Shown here piece after piece: positions 1 to 12,399 of a stretch of 64,000 nt of DNA. Under the pieces are notes generated by a model. That model was not told where the DNA came from. It searched no databases and worked only from the letters and a program-made list of their open reading frames with translations. The DNA lies in assembly GCF_042242105.1 (NCBI RefSeq), contig NC_092017.1:4749652-4813651 (forward strand), read 5' to 3'. A program made the position numbers and the translations under genes. The number at the start of each line of letters is the position of its first letter. Within the stretch, counting starts at the first letter, position 1. Source of the stretch: Pempheris klunzingeri. Its lineage: Eukaryota > Chordata > Actinopteri > Acropomatiformes > Pempheridae.

Positions 1-1683
1 TATAAAAACTACAGATACAGGTTTAACATTTTATCATATGGAGAAATTACTGTCAGGTAATTAATACATTTCTTGTGCTGGTGCAGTGGTACAAAAAAGC
101 ATCGGCATATACTGTAATACATACAGCACAAAGCCATGTGACAGAAGTAATAAAAAAAATCTCATAAAAATGACGTGACGTGACAGTAATAAAAAGGTTG
201 TCCTGAAATGGATTCCTGGAGTATATATTACTGTATGCTTTATATACATTTTAAGGAGGCTACACTAGCTCTGTCGTCACACAAGCATTTCTGTAATAGG
301 GCTATGAATGAGGCATTGCAAATATCATCAGTACATAAACAGTTTAAACCTGGCTGAGGTCTTTCCCAACCCTGCCCCCCCCCCCCCCCCTCCTCCTCTC
401 CCACCATGTGGTATCATCCATCTCAGCACCATTGCAACACGAGAACACACATTTTCTCCTGTAAATGTCTAATATATCATTTAAAATGGAACTGCTCCAT
501 TTAATAGGTGCTAAAAAAAGAATGCGTAATTGTCACATTGTCTTATATTTACTAGCCTTGTAAAGTTCTGCATGCTCAGCTTGGAAGAGTAAAATTGTCT
601 TTAGTGAGGCTAATAAATAACCACAGCGTTGGATTACAGTCGAGTTCGGAACTCATTTATGTCCGACTGTATTTTTAATTAACAGTTAATCGTGTTGAAA
701 TGCATAGACACTTGAGATTAACGGATTTATACTTCTAACTTGAAAGCAGATGATACTCCTGCAGCATGTAGCGTGGATAAGTATTGATGGGTGACCTGAG
801 CTATGAGAGTTGGGACGACACGCTCGGTGGGCAGTTTCTGCAAGTGGTCACAGTGCAGTTCCAAACTTTTTTTTCTCTCCCCTACAGAAATAGTTATTGG
901 GGTCAATTAAGATATCCATTTCCTCAAATATGTCCTACATCCACTGGTAATTTCCCTGCTGTCAGCTCATCTGTCACTGCAATATGAGTTACTATGCTGG
1001 TGTACCCAGAGTATTTCTGTATCTAATATGCAACATGATGTTGGGCAACCTTGGGGTTTCAAAGGGCGTCCTTAAAAAAGCCATGTGGGAAGTGAGGAGC
1101 AGTATGGATCTTATTGGTGTTCATCCAAGCTCAGGTGACACTCTCTGTAGACATGAAAGCACTGTTCATGGTGTGATGTCCTCACTTTGGCCTTAGTGGT
1201 CAATAATTCTACAAGCAAAAGATTTAAAAGCAATTCATGTCAAACCTCTAAAAATCTTATAAATGGCACAGATATATTTATCTTAAAGTAACTTAACTTA
1301 CTTGTGATACAGGCTAGTAGTCTCGACGGTGTCTAGCCCAGCTGCTGGCCTATGTAGGAGACATATGATATTTATAGAAAATCACTTTTGCATAGTTCAA
1401 TATAGGTGAGATATCACCAGTGGCATCCAAACCACTACCAATGTTCTAAATTTCAGGACTTAATGCAAGCTGCATATGATGACAGTCTTTGGCCAGAATC
1501 TGAAACTGGACACGCTGGTCAGCAACTGTGTTTATGACAGCGAAAGGGACACAGCTCCTCTAGGAGGGTCAGTGACCTCAGCAATCCCACATAACACAAG
1601 AAGAATGTGGAACTGATTTAGAACTTGTATAGCTGAAATCTCTGGTGGTAAAAAGTATTGTAAAAAAAAAAGAATCAATCATT
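1..1683. other. 3' flank of sec16b, no further gene seen
   Basis: This stretch lies downstream of the sec16b stop and probably begins with its 3' untranslated region. I see no open frame with family resemblance on either strand. It holds a C-only run at about 377-390 and AT-rich sequence. No clear AATAAA on the minus strand marks the end of the sec16b transcript, so the mRNA end is left open. Confidence 0.4.
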
Positions 1684-4600
1684 TCATAGTTCACCTGCTT
1701 TCCTTGAAAAGGGGTTGATCCCTGCAGAGGAAGGCTGGCATGGAAACATGCCAGGAGAGCCAAAGGCAGGCGGGGGAGGAGGACAGACGCCTGACGTAGG
1801 TGGCGGCTCCTGAGAAATGAAACATGCAAAAATCTCTTACCACACCAAATTGAAAACTTGATTGGAACTGACCACTATAAAGTTTATTTCCTCTTACTGT
1901 CTGAGCTGGGCTTCCCTGCTCTGAACTCTCCTTTTGAACTTCTTTGGGTTTCGATTTGAACCAACCACTGAACCATCCCACCTTGGTGCTCTGCAGTGAA
2001 CACAGAGAAAGTGGGACTCGGGTCAAAAAGCACAAACGTGGTTTAACAGGTGTCAGTGTGACGGGGGCTCCACCCACCTGTTTAGGAGGCTGGATCTGCT
2101 GCTCAGAGGCCTTTGAATCTTGGGGAATGCTCTGCTGGCTTTGCACCTCCTGACTGAGGCCGACTTCCAGCATCTGACCCCCCATCTTCAAATGCAAGCA
2201 CAGACAGCAACACACATCTTTTAGGAGACGTCCACCAATGCTCTATACACCACAAATGGTTCAAATCCTGAAACACACTGTTTAGAGTAGAAAAAGATTT
2301 TACACTTTAAGCAAAGAACATCATACAAATCCAGAAAAAGACACAAATCTTCATCTTAATGTTCCTTGATTCTTTATCAGTATAGAATATTACAAGCATG
2401 ACTTACTGAGCCTGCTCCAGATGACCACCAAGTCCCTGCAGGAGCAGTGACATCAAAATATCACACCCCAGCTGACTCCCCACAGTCCATAGTACATATC
2501 TCAATAGAGAAAGGAATGAATGCTGTCTAACATTAGGGATTCTCACCCTCTGCTGCTGATGGCAGATAACTCGGAGGACAATGTGGCGAGGCAGTTCTGA
2601 CTTCAGCACTATCTGTGTTATGATAACTGAAGTCTTGGCTGGCGGCCACTACGTGTGCTGGGGGAGCATAATCCACCATTACTGGCATTGGATAATTGGC
2701 ATGTGGCCTAGACAGAGCAACAGGGAGAGGACAGTGTCATAACAGGGTCTGTTAGGACTGGATATCACATGTGCAGCGACAGTTTTCTTCTACATGGTTG
2801 ACAGAGGAGAGTAAAGCATGCTGCTGCATGTTCAGTACCAGTCCTGAGCTCCTCTGACGTCCCGTGGCGACGCTGTCATTTCCTCAGTGTTTCCTTCCAC
2901 TTGATGCTCAAGGCTTTCATGATCCTCTACGCCTCTGTAATAAAGGAGTTCAGGCTCCGGACTCTGGATGTCATGTCTTAAGTCATCCAAGTCTGATTCC
3001 ATGGAGGAATAAAATGGAAAACTTCATTCTTAAGTATTCTTGTGAGTGTTCATTAGCAGATGTTGAAGAAGGCGGAGGCAGAGGACACTGCTGTCTGATG
3101 GGAAACAGTAAAGAGAGGATTTAAAATTACCTGAGCACACTTCTCCATCCTCGTGGGCCAAAGCACTTCCCTCAGGAGGTGGCTGGTATGTTTGAGTACA
3201 ATCGTAACTCTCCGTCTGAATAAAACAACAAACTGAGACTTCAGGATGTAACGTCTAAACAAGGCAAACAAACTATCTTCTGTTGCAGAAGATTATTAGG
3301 GCCAAAATTAAAGGTGATGATTTTGATCTTTTGCTGAAAAATGCAGTGAATTAAGTCAAAATTTTGAGAATAAAGTTGAAATGCTCGATGTACTGGCTTC
3401 GACATTTTGATTTTATTCTTGAAATGCAAAAACAAAATCCTCCTCCAATGGATTTCTTATGCCTAGCACAAATACGGAAGTTCTGACTTAATTCTTCACA
3501 TGTTTGAAATGCAAAATTAAAAAGAAATGTCCTCCTCTCATTTTTCCAACAATGCCTTCCCCTAATATGCTTTTGTACTGTTGTATGGCTGTATTTAGGC
3601 ACAGCAGTGTACGCAGAATAGCTGAGATATCTCACTCAAAACGACAAATGCCACCCTCACATTGGTGCAACAGGAAAGATCAGGGGATCACCAGTCATAA
3701 GGAGAAGTCATTGAGGAACCATGAACATCTTCATAAAATTTCATGGCAATCCAGTGGGTAGTTGTTGAGATGTGTGACACTGCCATCTCTGGTGTCACAC
3801 AGCTAGCGTTGATTTAAAAAAAAAAAAAAGGTTTTGCTACTTGATGAAAACCATTTGAAAGCAAAATCAATTTTCATATAGAAACTGGACGACAATGCAA
3901 GTTCCACTATTGCTTATTTGGAATGTGGGACAGTGCTTGGATTGGAATAATAAGTGTGAACCTGCAGCCAGCGTAGCACACACATGTAGCATCTGGAGGC
4001 AGCAATCCTGTGCAATTTTGTATTCAAAAATTGAACGTACAAATGACTACTTACTGGGCTCTGTGGAGACCATTTATGGACAGACAAGTTTGGAGACACA
4101 AGCAAAAATGTGAGCGCTTATCCAGCAGTTTTCCAAGTAAACTAGACCACACACTATAGTGGACATTCTCTTTCCTCAAAACTTGTTTGAGCAGGAAACT
4201 GACCTGAGAAGCTGCTCTGGACTCACCTGTAAACTGTGGTGCCTTGCACGGAGGTGTCTCAGCCAGTTGGGTTCGTGCTCGACTCCGCTCACCCCTGATT
4301 CACTGAACTGACCCTCAGAGTGTCTCAGCCTGTCTGACAGCTGCAGGGGGAAGAATACAATAGATACGGTGCATCTGTGCAGAACACCACTGATACACAT
4401 GCATCAGAGCAGGAGTGTGTCACTACCTTAATAACCTCTCCAGTCAGCACCAAGAAAGGCTCCCTCTGTCTGAGGATCGCCTGTCCCACCACCTCACAGT
4501 AATGAAAGGCCTGAGATGCAAGCCCACAGTCCAGCAGTCGACTGGCATACAGGAACTTATACACCTGACGGCAACGCAGCAATATTCAGCATCACATGCC

Positions 4601-7600
4601 TCTTCATCACATTGATTTAGGTAAGACTGCATGTGGGAATTGTATCATTTATAGAATAGCTTGGTGTAAAGAGGAGCTGCTGTACCTGAAAGGATGGTAG
4701 CGAAAAGCTTTTGCCTCCAAGTGTCTGGCAGTACTCATACAACTCAGTGCAGCGGATGGCAGAGTTTGTGGCAAAGTATTCAAAGGACTGTCTGAAGGAG
4801 AGCAGAGGATACAGCAGAAACAGAGACAATGTGAGCGAACGCGCCACAGTAAAAACAAAAGATTATAGATTAAAATGAGGAGCACTGAAAGACATTTACC
4901 GCTCACGTTCACCAGTGGTAAACTCTTAGAATTCTACTAGTAATTACAGAAATGTGTTGCTGCTTTCAATTCTGCATCTCCATCAACGTTAGGACTTCAC
5001 GGAATGGCAACGAATGGCATGACGGAGCACAGCTCACCTGTGGCTGCTGCCCAGAAGCACCAGTCTGTCTGCCTTCTGAGTGAACACTCCGAAGGGAACA
5101 CTGGCCGTCAGGTAGCACACATGAGCGGCATGTAAGAGGCCTTTGGAGGCTGCGTGGGGAACAGCAATACACCACAGTCAGCTTGGATATCCATGTAGGA
5201 ACAAGACTGAAAACTGTCCGTCAGTGGGTCCATACCGAGTGTGTCTCCCATGGTGACTATGGCCTTCTGCTGGACGGCGGGATCTCCTGTCTCATTGGAG
5301 AGCACCACAGCCAGGTGAGGCCTCCAGTCGCCCCATTTTTCATTTCCACAGCACTGGAGACGGAACATCATTATCAAAGCTCTTATTGGCTGAAAAGACT
5401 TTAAATAATAGAAATGGTGACGTTTGGGATGCATGGGGAGTTGATATTATGTATGCGTTACCATGGCAACAGCAGGGATTCTCCCAGACAGCAGCTGAAA
5501 GAGAGTCTGGAGGGGATCACTGGCTGTTAGGTGGCCAGTAAACCTGCCAAAAGAGCAGTTTTTGTCATTGCAGGAGACTTCATCACCTGCCAGCAGCAGA
5601 GCTACTGAACTAAAACAGAGGCCTTAGCAGTCAAAGAGCACCGCCGCTGCTCCTCTGTACAGAAGTGACACGTCATGCTGATAGCTCAGATTGACCTCTC
5701 TTGTCAATCCCAGATCAAAATCAGCTTGGCTATATGTCAACCCTCCCCCAGACATTCCTCTGGTGCCGCGGTGACATATGCTGCTGCGGGACATACTGCT
5801 GTAGCCAAAATAGTCTGTAGAAAATATGTCCTTAATAAAGACAGAGCCCTCAGCCAGCACAGTTCTCCTGCTGAAAAAGCACTGGTGCAAATTTAAAAAG
5901 GCTTTAACTGAGCTTGTTGTAAGTCAAGACAGACTATTGACACGCTCCAGTAAAGTGCTAATGGTCTGTTATGTAATGTAATGAACCATTATTGCCATAT
6001 GAATACATGTTAGACATAGCACAGATAAACAAACAGCATATCTATTACCTCATGCAAAGATATGAAAGATATTCTAAAAATCCATTCCAAGCCAAGAGAT
6101 TTAATTTAATTACCACCCACAAATTGTAAAAAAAAAAAAAAAAAAAAAGGGCATTATTCGTGGACACAAGGCTGTGGAGAAGCCACGAGACTTTTCCTCT
6201 TCCCTTAGTTCCGACAATAGCCAAATGCTAGAAGTGGCAGCGTGATGGTACTGAAGGAAAAGTCAGGGCATGACCAAAGGCAGCAGGATTCAGTCTGGAC
6301 CAACAGGATGGATCGACTGACCAACTGACAGACTGACATTGCCATCCGTACGGCCATACCACCGGCTACAACCATGGATGTATCGAGGAGAACCGGATAC
6401 TGTGTTTAAAGATTCATTCCTGTAAAAGTAGCTCAAATAGAAGTGACAGGAGTACTGGCCTCATTTCCTCAGAGCTGTAACACAAGTTTAAAGCCCTGAC
6501 GACCAGAAGAATCTAAGTTTAGTCAGAGGGAGCGTTTCTTCACAAATTACCGCCCGTGTGCAGAGTTATACGCTGATTTCTTGCAGCTGTCATGTCTCAG
6601 ATGACTTTGCTTTTCTCACCTGTTCAGCACAGTGGTATAGGACCTGTTGTCCATCTTGCTGGCCAGAAAGAGAGCATGTCCCCACAGGCCGCTGCTCATA
6701 GCCGACTCCAAGGCCTCCTGGAGACCACATGTGGAATTGTGAGAGGACAAACACACAGATCCCAGAACAGTCCGACAACCATTGGCAAATAGTACAGTGA
6801 GAGGATATAACGCAGAGGTTTACTCAATTAATGGGTGAATCCCTACAAATAATAAAAACAATTTAATCGTATGGGGATTTCTATCTGAGTAGACCCTATT
6901 TATATCCTGCTCTGGAGAGTGAGTGATTCATGCTCTGACCTTTGGGGTAATACTGAGGTTACCACTGGTGCAAAGTAACTAAGTACACCTACTTAACTCT
7001 TCAGAGTCTCAGACCGCCCGTCGGCGTCAAAGACACAAACACAAAGAAAGCGAGCTAAACAGTTTTAATGGGAAACACAAAGGTAAAATGAAAAGTAGTA
7101 AAAAACGGCCATTTTACCCCAAGACTCTGGAGGGTTAAGTACTGCACTGTAAAAACAGTCCAAAAAATGAATAAACATTTGTGTGGAAGGTGTTTGATTT
7201 TTCTTCTTTCCTCTCCCATGAATAACCTCATGATCCCTCAGATTTATCATCTGACTGTTCTAGTGGGCGGACCCCATCCTGGGAACCACTGGACCTCTTC
7301 CTTAATGGGCACAAAGTTATTCAAACTAGCTCCAGCTGGAGCACCTACATCACTAACATGATGCTCAAACATTGATGCTAAATTCGATTTTATGCAAAAA
7401 CAAGTACTTTTAATACTTTATGTACATTTGGCTGATAATACTTTTACTTTGTCGTTTACTAAGTTGCATAAATGCAATACTTTTACTTGTGATGGAGTAT
7501 TTTCACACTGTTTCTTTTACTTAAGAAGAGTTAAAGATAAAGATAAACCTTCTTTCTTCCAGCCAGCAGCAGTTGGGTGTAGCTCTGCAGGGCCTTCTTG

Positions 7601-10318
7601 GAGGTCTCAGAGTTCAAGCTGCTCCAGTTTCCTGTGAGCAGGTCATCATCTCCTTGGCAGGGGGCTGCTTCAGCAGTTGCGCCCTCACTGAAGTCGATGA
7701 GTGTGGGAGCCTCTGACTCCCAGCTTCCATCTGAATGGGAGCCCTGCATCAGCAACTCTGCGATATCTGAGCCGACTATTTGCTGAAACGATGGAAATTT
7801 AGTGATACTTATATCAGAAAAAACCTTTTACTTTGGTGTGAAGCCAAATGGGTGCTGTTTCATATGATGACAGGATGCACTTACTCCATTCTGTCTGCAG
7901 AGCAGTATCACAAGGTTCCACAGGAGGGCAGCAGAGTTCTTATCATGCAGCTCGTCACCTCTCATGCAGGCGCCTGCCCTCTGGTGAGCAAACTCCATGG
8001 CATCTACTTTGTGCAAATCTTCCCTTCAAAAACATTAAAAAACATAATCATTTCAGTTTGGACATTTGGCAGAACGATGGTGAGGAAAATGGTATCAATC
8101 AATTTGTGAAGATGTTAATGATGAGCATTTTCACTGTCAGGTCTGCACAACACGTGATGAAGTAATACCTGGTTAAAGGTCCTGGGAAGTTCCTCATCTC
8201 CTGCTGTTCCTTAGTCTCACTCAGAATGACCTGTGCAGACATAGAGACAAAAAAATCACCTCTAGCAGTCTACACAATAAAACCTATGTAGTCAACACGG
8301 GCCTGTGTTGGACCTGCCTCCAGACTGTGGATTTCCAGCTGGCTGGCGTTCTCCTGCGTGGACAAGCCTGGAGCGACACGTATCAGCTGGCCAGCCGGCC
8401 CAAAGCTGACCACGGCGTGAGGGATGGGGTACTTCAGAGGAGCTGACGCCTGATGCACGGCTCCATGCTCTGAGGAGAAGCGAAGAAGGCCCGTCACGGC
8501 GCACACTGAGCGACGTAGACCTCAGAGAAAACAGCTTTCAACTGGACACTCACCTGCATCTGAGGTGTGAACAGGCTCGCTGTGCTCAGCTCCATTAATG
8601 TACTGACTCAGTTCGTAGCTGCTGGAGGACAAGCCTGAGTTTTTGGAACTTTCTAATGTCCCCAGGTAGTAAGAGGAGAGCTCCTCGTTGTCTCTAGAGG
8701 GGGTCTCCTCGTAGTCATTGAGGTAATGCTGGGAGCTGTCTCTCCCTTGGTCGTACCTGAAAGAATTACAGCAACAATATATTACATCTTCAGAGAAGTA
8801 CATATCCAGGTACTGCTGCTGCTACAACACAGTCATCCAGGGTAAAACCCTCTTGCACTTGCAGTGTGCCTGATGCTGCTTTTCACATGGATTTGAAATG
8901 TGAAATGCGTTTGCATGTGTCTCCCTCTGCAGGTCGCTCCTACATTATGTCCTTGTGATGTAGGCAGACAGTACCTCTGCAGTTAAAGCCCTCAGACGCT
9001 GGAATACTCTGCCTGTTGAGATCAGACAGGCTAGATCTATAACTTCTTTCAACTCTTCATAAAACTCTAAAACACCACCACTGCACCCCTGCCTCTATAA
9101 TTTCAATCTAATTTTAAAAAGCATCTATATGTATTAGTATTATACAAATAAAGTACAAGTACAGAACACCTTAGCAGTGTCATCAACCAACAAAAGCTAT
9201 TTCCTATCAGCTTTCGATGCTCAGTTACAAATCAATAAAGGTTCAGTAAATGAATATTCATTATCAATAAGTAAAGATTGACTTTCACAGAGGAGGAACC
9301 CGGCAGCCCACCTGTACTCCTCAGTGTAGAAGCTCCCTGAATGTTCCTGCCTGTGTGTTCTGTCGTGGTAGTGGTCCGTCCTACGTGGGTCCGGGGGGCC
9401 CCACTGGGCAGCATCTTTATGATCACAGTGACATCTCATTAGTTTTTCAGCCCAGACGAAGAGCGCAGCGCTCTGCTAATAAAAGCTTTTATCAGAGCTG
9501 TTTTGTATCACTGTACCTTGTCGTCCGTGCTGTCCTCTATAGTAGTCGTGCTCATAGTAACTGTAGCTGTCTCTGTAGTCCCAGTGGCTGTGGGCTGGAT
9601 AGTCGTACCCATGCCTGGAAAGAAAAGAAAGTTTCATCAGTGCACTCATTCGTTCATTTTCTTCACCCGCTCATCCTTCCATTCCAAAGACGCCGTAATT
9701 AGCTGAAACGCTGATCTAGAATTTAACATCTAAAGATTATTTGCAAGTGTTCAGCTCTCCTTCTTCTTCCTTTAACCCTTTATCCACTGTCGCCATGTGT
9801 GGTGAGTATCCCAGCATGCACAGAACATGTACTCAAACCAATGTGGTATTGAATCAAGGCTTTTGCAGCACCATGACGTCCCCAAATCAGTGCACCCTAC
9901 TCTGAAGTTTGTGTTTGTCTTGCACTGCATGATCACATACAGTAAAATGAGTATTTATTCTTCTTCGTATTTAGTTGCGGTCACTTTGGCACAATCCATA
10001 TAATAAGGCAAATCGTGCAGCGTCCCATCACTGTACACACCTGGACTGAGGTCTTTGGTGTTCGGGGCGGCCATAGCCATATGGTAACTGCTGTGTGCTG
10101 TAAGAGTGCTGCTCCGGCCTGCCAGGACCAGGAAGGCTGGTGAAGTGAGCCCTGTAGGCAGCACCAGAATGAGCCCAGTGCCTGTCCCTCTCTCTGGGGT
10201 CCGGCGGTGGGCGCCTCTGGTCCCTGTCCTGCTGAGGGTGCCTGTGGTAGTCCTCTCTGTCTTTGCTTCTGTGGGAGTGACGGCCTGAGTCGGGCCGGCG
10301 GTGTCCTCTCTGGTCCAT
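1684..10318 (-). CDS. sec16b: SEC16B, ER exit site scaffold (22 coding exons)
   Basis: Sec16B is a peripheral ER protein that organises COPII exit sites and also affects peroxisome protein traffic. Exons: 10041-10318, 9517-9614, 9312-9414, 8554-8756, 8318-8469, 8169-8230, 7885-8023, 7549-7782, 6620-6717, 5462-5543, 5236-5353, 5038-5149, 4686-4791, 4427-4564, 4227-4340, 3131-3215, 2839-2992, 2547-2707, 2407-2435, 2078-2185, 1898-1990, 1684-1809. They join in one frame of about 930 codons (human protein 1060). Residues 1-190 are rich in His, Arg, Tyr and Pro. [14 protein letters not shown] block near residue 205 matches mammalian Sec16B. Residues about 235-680 are the conserved central domain, with [22 protein letters not shown] and [23 protein letters not shown] near residue 865 is the C-terminal hallmark. 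The start has a good Kozak context (gtcaccATGG). The end is less sure: a GT donor sits 10 bases before the stop, so the true last exon could lie further downstream. One intron is GC-AG. Confidence 0.93.
3616..3805. repeat. Dispersed repeat, family A copy 1
   Basis: An intron of sec16b carries a diverged copy of a repeat seen four times in the window. Shared wording is ctcactcaaaacgacaaatg, then a core like 'ttcatggcaatccag...tagttgttgagat'. The other copies are near 6190, 31490 and 61785. The family is very common in percomorph genomes. Its class (LINE tail or MITE) cannot be settled here. Confidence 0.6.
5544..6619. other. sec16b intron with A-run and family A fragment
   Basis: This is the longest intron within the conserved part of sec16b. 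It contains an A-run at about 6128-6148 and, at about 6190-6372, a fragment of family A ending in gattcagtctggaccaac and short tandem GACTGAC-like steps. Flanking exons join in frame without anything from here, so no missing exon is suspected. Confidence 0.55.
6962..7527. mobile_element. Non-autonomous DNA transposon, family B, interrupted
   Basis: A sec16b intron holds a copy of a repeat that starts CACTGGTGCAAAGTAACTAAG and carries the wording 'ttacttgtgatggagtattttcaca' near its other end, as in the copies at 15.5 and 42.0 kb. Its usual right end (cttcttccaccactg) is lost or worn. It is split at a TTAA by a smaller element (6997-7134). Family B resembles the abundant percomorph short elements with CAGTGGTGGAA inverted ends. 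Confidence 0.6.
6997..7134. mobile_element. 138-bp TTAA-flanked MITE nested in family B copy
   Basis: The element is bounded by TTAA at 6993-6996 and TTAA at 7135-7138. Its ends are inverted repeats: CTCTTCAGAGTCT on the left and, read on the other strand, CCCTCCAGAGTCT on the right, 11 of 13 matching. TTAA duplication and CCC-type ends point to the piggyBac superfamily. There is no coding capacity. Removing it and one TTAA leaves the tract acctacttaagtactgcac, which restores the host repeat. Confidence 0.7.
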
Positions 10319-11060
10319 GGTGACCCCCTCACACACAAACTACCTTCAGCACCAGAGGCGAACGGTGGGAAGTCTCCAGGAAATCCTCATAGCAAAGTAG
10401 AATCCACACAAAACAAGTGTTCATGTTTTGTTTGCAGCTCACACATGCAGTCAAAGTGCATTCATGACTGCCACATCATGTCGCAGGAGCTGATAAGGAG
10501 TCAGCACAAGAGGATAAAGTTCACTAAACACCTGAGCCATAAAACAAAGTGCACAGGAAGCAGAGCCAAAAAAAATCACTGCAGATGATCCCACTGAGAG
10601 AAGGAAAAACCACAGGAAGGCATCCTTGTGAAGCATCCAACTGATACCATTCAGGACAAGAACTGTGCAGAATCCTTCACCTCCGTTGTGTGTGTGTGTG
10701 TGTGTGATGTGTCCCAGCCTGAGCAGTGTGTTCTCAGGGAGCTGACAGTGAACAGAGGAGACGCCCTGAGGAGCCTGACAGCTGCAGACCGCTGGAAAAG
10801 GAAAGGAAATCACGTCCACGAAACAAACCTGCAGCCTCCTCTGCGTCACCCCGACGTAACCGAGCGGGTCCCCGGGCTGCAGCTCACATGTGAGGGGGGG
10901 GGGGGAGTGTAACTTTGGAGGGCAGAGTCTTGCCACGTTGCCGGTAGGAGAGATGCAGTCACGGGCGGTTAGGCAGAGCTGGTCGAGCCGCTCTCCGGTC
11001 AGTTTGTGTGACGCTTCTGTGGATCGGGGACGCGCGGAAACTGATCCCAAGTCAGCGGTG
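10319..11060 (-). promoter_or_regulatory. sec16b: Probable sec16b leader exon and promoter
   Basis: Reading the minus strand, a CpG-rich block at about 10829-11050 ends in a plausible donor, GGCTGCAG followed by gtttgtttc (exon edge at 10829). This suggests an untranslated first exon feeding the ATG exon at 10318. The acceptor before the ATG probably lies within about 10320-10345 but cannot be fixed. No TATA box stands out. A short TG/CA repeat lies at about 10686-10704 inside the putative intron. Confidence 0.4.
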
Positions 11061-11553
11061 ACAAGTTAGAGACTCCTTCATGTAAAAGAGCGCCAGTGTT
11101 AAGGTCCCACCAGAGGCGCTCTAACTCAGCATTAGTCCAGGAGCCACTCAAGACTTTCCGACTGCTGATGGAGCGTCAGATCCAGCCCACGGTGCTCTGT
11201 AGTCTCATCACAGTCCTGACAGCTTCTTCATGTTTCACACTTTCCTCCTTACACTTTGTGTCTTTGACGGTGTGGATGTGAAGCTGCCCACGTAGGCCTG
11301 CCAGCACACATTGTGAGGAAAAGTGCAGATGTTCATAACATTCACACGGATGATCGAAATAATAATCTCTATGGGGGGGGGGGAGCCTCACAGCTACACG
11401 GGCTTCATACTGCTGTGGAACTTTACATGATGTTCTTTTGGGTCGGTTTAAGTTGACTGGAACAGTTTGTGTTGTGTTATTATTAAGCTGTACAGCATGT
11501 TGTGACATATTCTTTAGTGGGAATAATTCTACAGCATTATTATGCATCACATA

Positions 11554-11618
11554 ATGATAATAATAATAATAATAATAAGAAGAAGAAGAAGAAGAAGAAG
11601 AAGAATGGATAATGGAGG

Positions 11619-11673
<55 letters not shown>

Positions 11674-11677
11674 TACA

Positions 11678-11713
<36 letters not shown>

Positions 11714-11714
11714 T
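11554..11714. repeat. Compound microsatellite TAA/AGA/TA/CA/CATA
   Basis: Five simple repeats follow one another with almost no spacer: (taa)n to 11579, (aga)n to about 11605, (at)n at 11619-11636, (ca)n to about 11669, then (cata)n to 11704 and a closing (at)n. It lies in the spacer between sec16b and gadd45a, so it is likely to vary in length between individuals. Confidence 0.95.
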
Positions 11715-11939
11715 GGGGCAGAGTCAGGAGAGGTTGCTGGCTGTGATGACAGGTGAGTTTTCTATAATATACAATCAATATATCATCAAAATAATATACA
11801 GTTTTGCTGATAAGTGTGTGTTATATACATTTAGTCACTTTAGTTCCTACCTGTCACACTGTCACTCTATTCAGAAGTTGTATAGGTTAGTGCTTCTGGA
11901 CACTAACTACCTGGTTAGAGACATAACTGCATAATCCTT

Positions 11940-12275
11940 CTTCTTCTTTAGAATTCTTCTCTTTTATAGTTTATTTTACGCTGCAGTGTTCATTTTTGTA
12001 CTTCTTTATTTGCCATTTTTACTCTGCATATTACAATTGGTACTCTTTTATAGTGTATATTAGATTTAGTATTCATTTACCTTTATTTAGTTATTTATTA
12101 CCTTACAACTTACAACATTTTGTTTATTTGTTTGTATTCATGGCGGTGGTCACTTTAACTTTCTATGCTGCTGCTGTAACACCAGAATCCCCCCCCGGGA
12201 TCAATAAAGTATTTCTATCCATCTATCCATCCATCCATCCATCCATCCATCCATCCATCCATCTATCTATCTACC
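11940..12275. repeat. Retroposon-like 3' tail ending in ATCC/ATCT repeat
   Basis: A T-rich block leads to 'gctgctgtaacaccagaatc', then 'gggatcaataaagta', and ends in about a dozen ATCC and ATCT units (12214-12274). This order, a near-constant 3' end followed by a tetramer repeat, is typical of 5'-truncated non-LTR retrotransposon tails in fish. No reverse transcriptase sequence remains. Confidence 0.55.
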
Positions 12276-12399
12276 TACATGTGTATATCCACATGCACAG
12301 GGCAGGACAGTGAGGCTCAGAGGGAGGGGGGAGGAGGGACTGTAGGACACTAGGACTTAGTAACGTGCAGCCTGCTTCCTGTTCCAGTGACACAGATCC

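Noticed and set aside
1691-2215. A 174-codon minus-strand frame read as a single exon
   Set aside because: It reads through two sec16b introns; splitting at GT-AG sites gives the conserved GWFSGWF segment and a consistent phase.
11176-11934. Long frames on both strands with runs of Ser, Tyr, Ile, Arg, His and Thr
   Set aside because: They are translations of the compound microsatellite.
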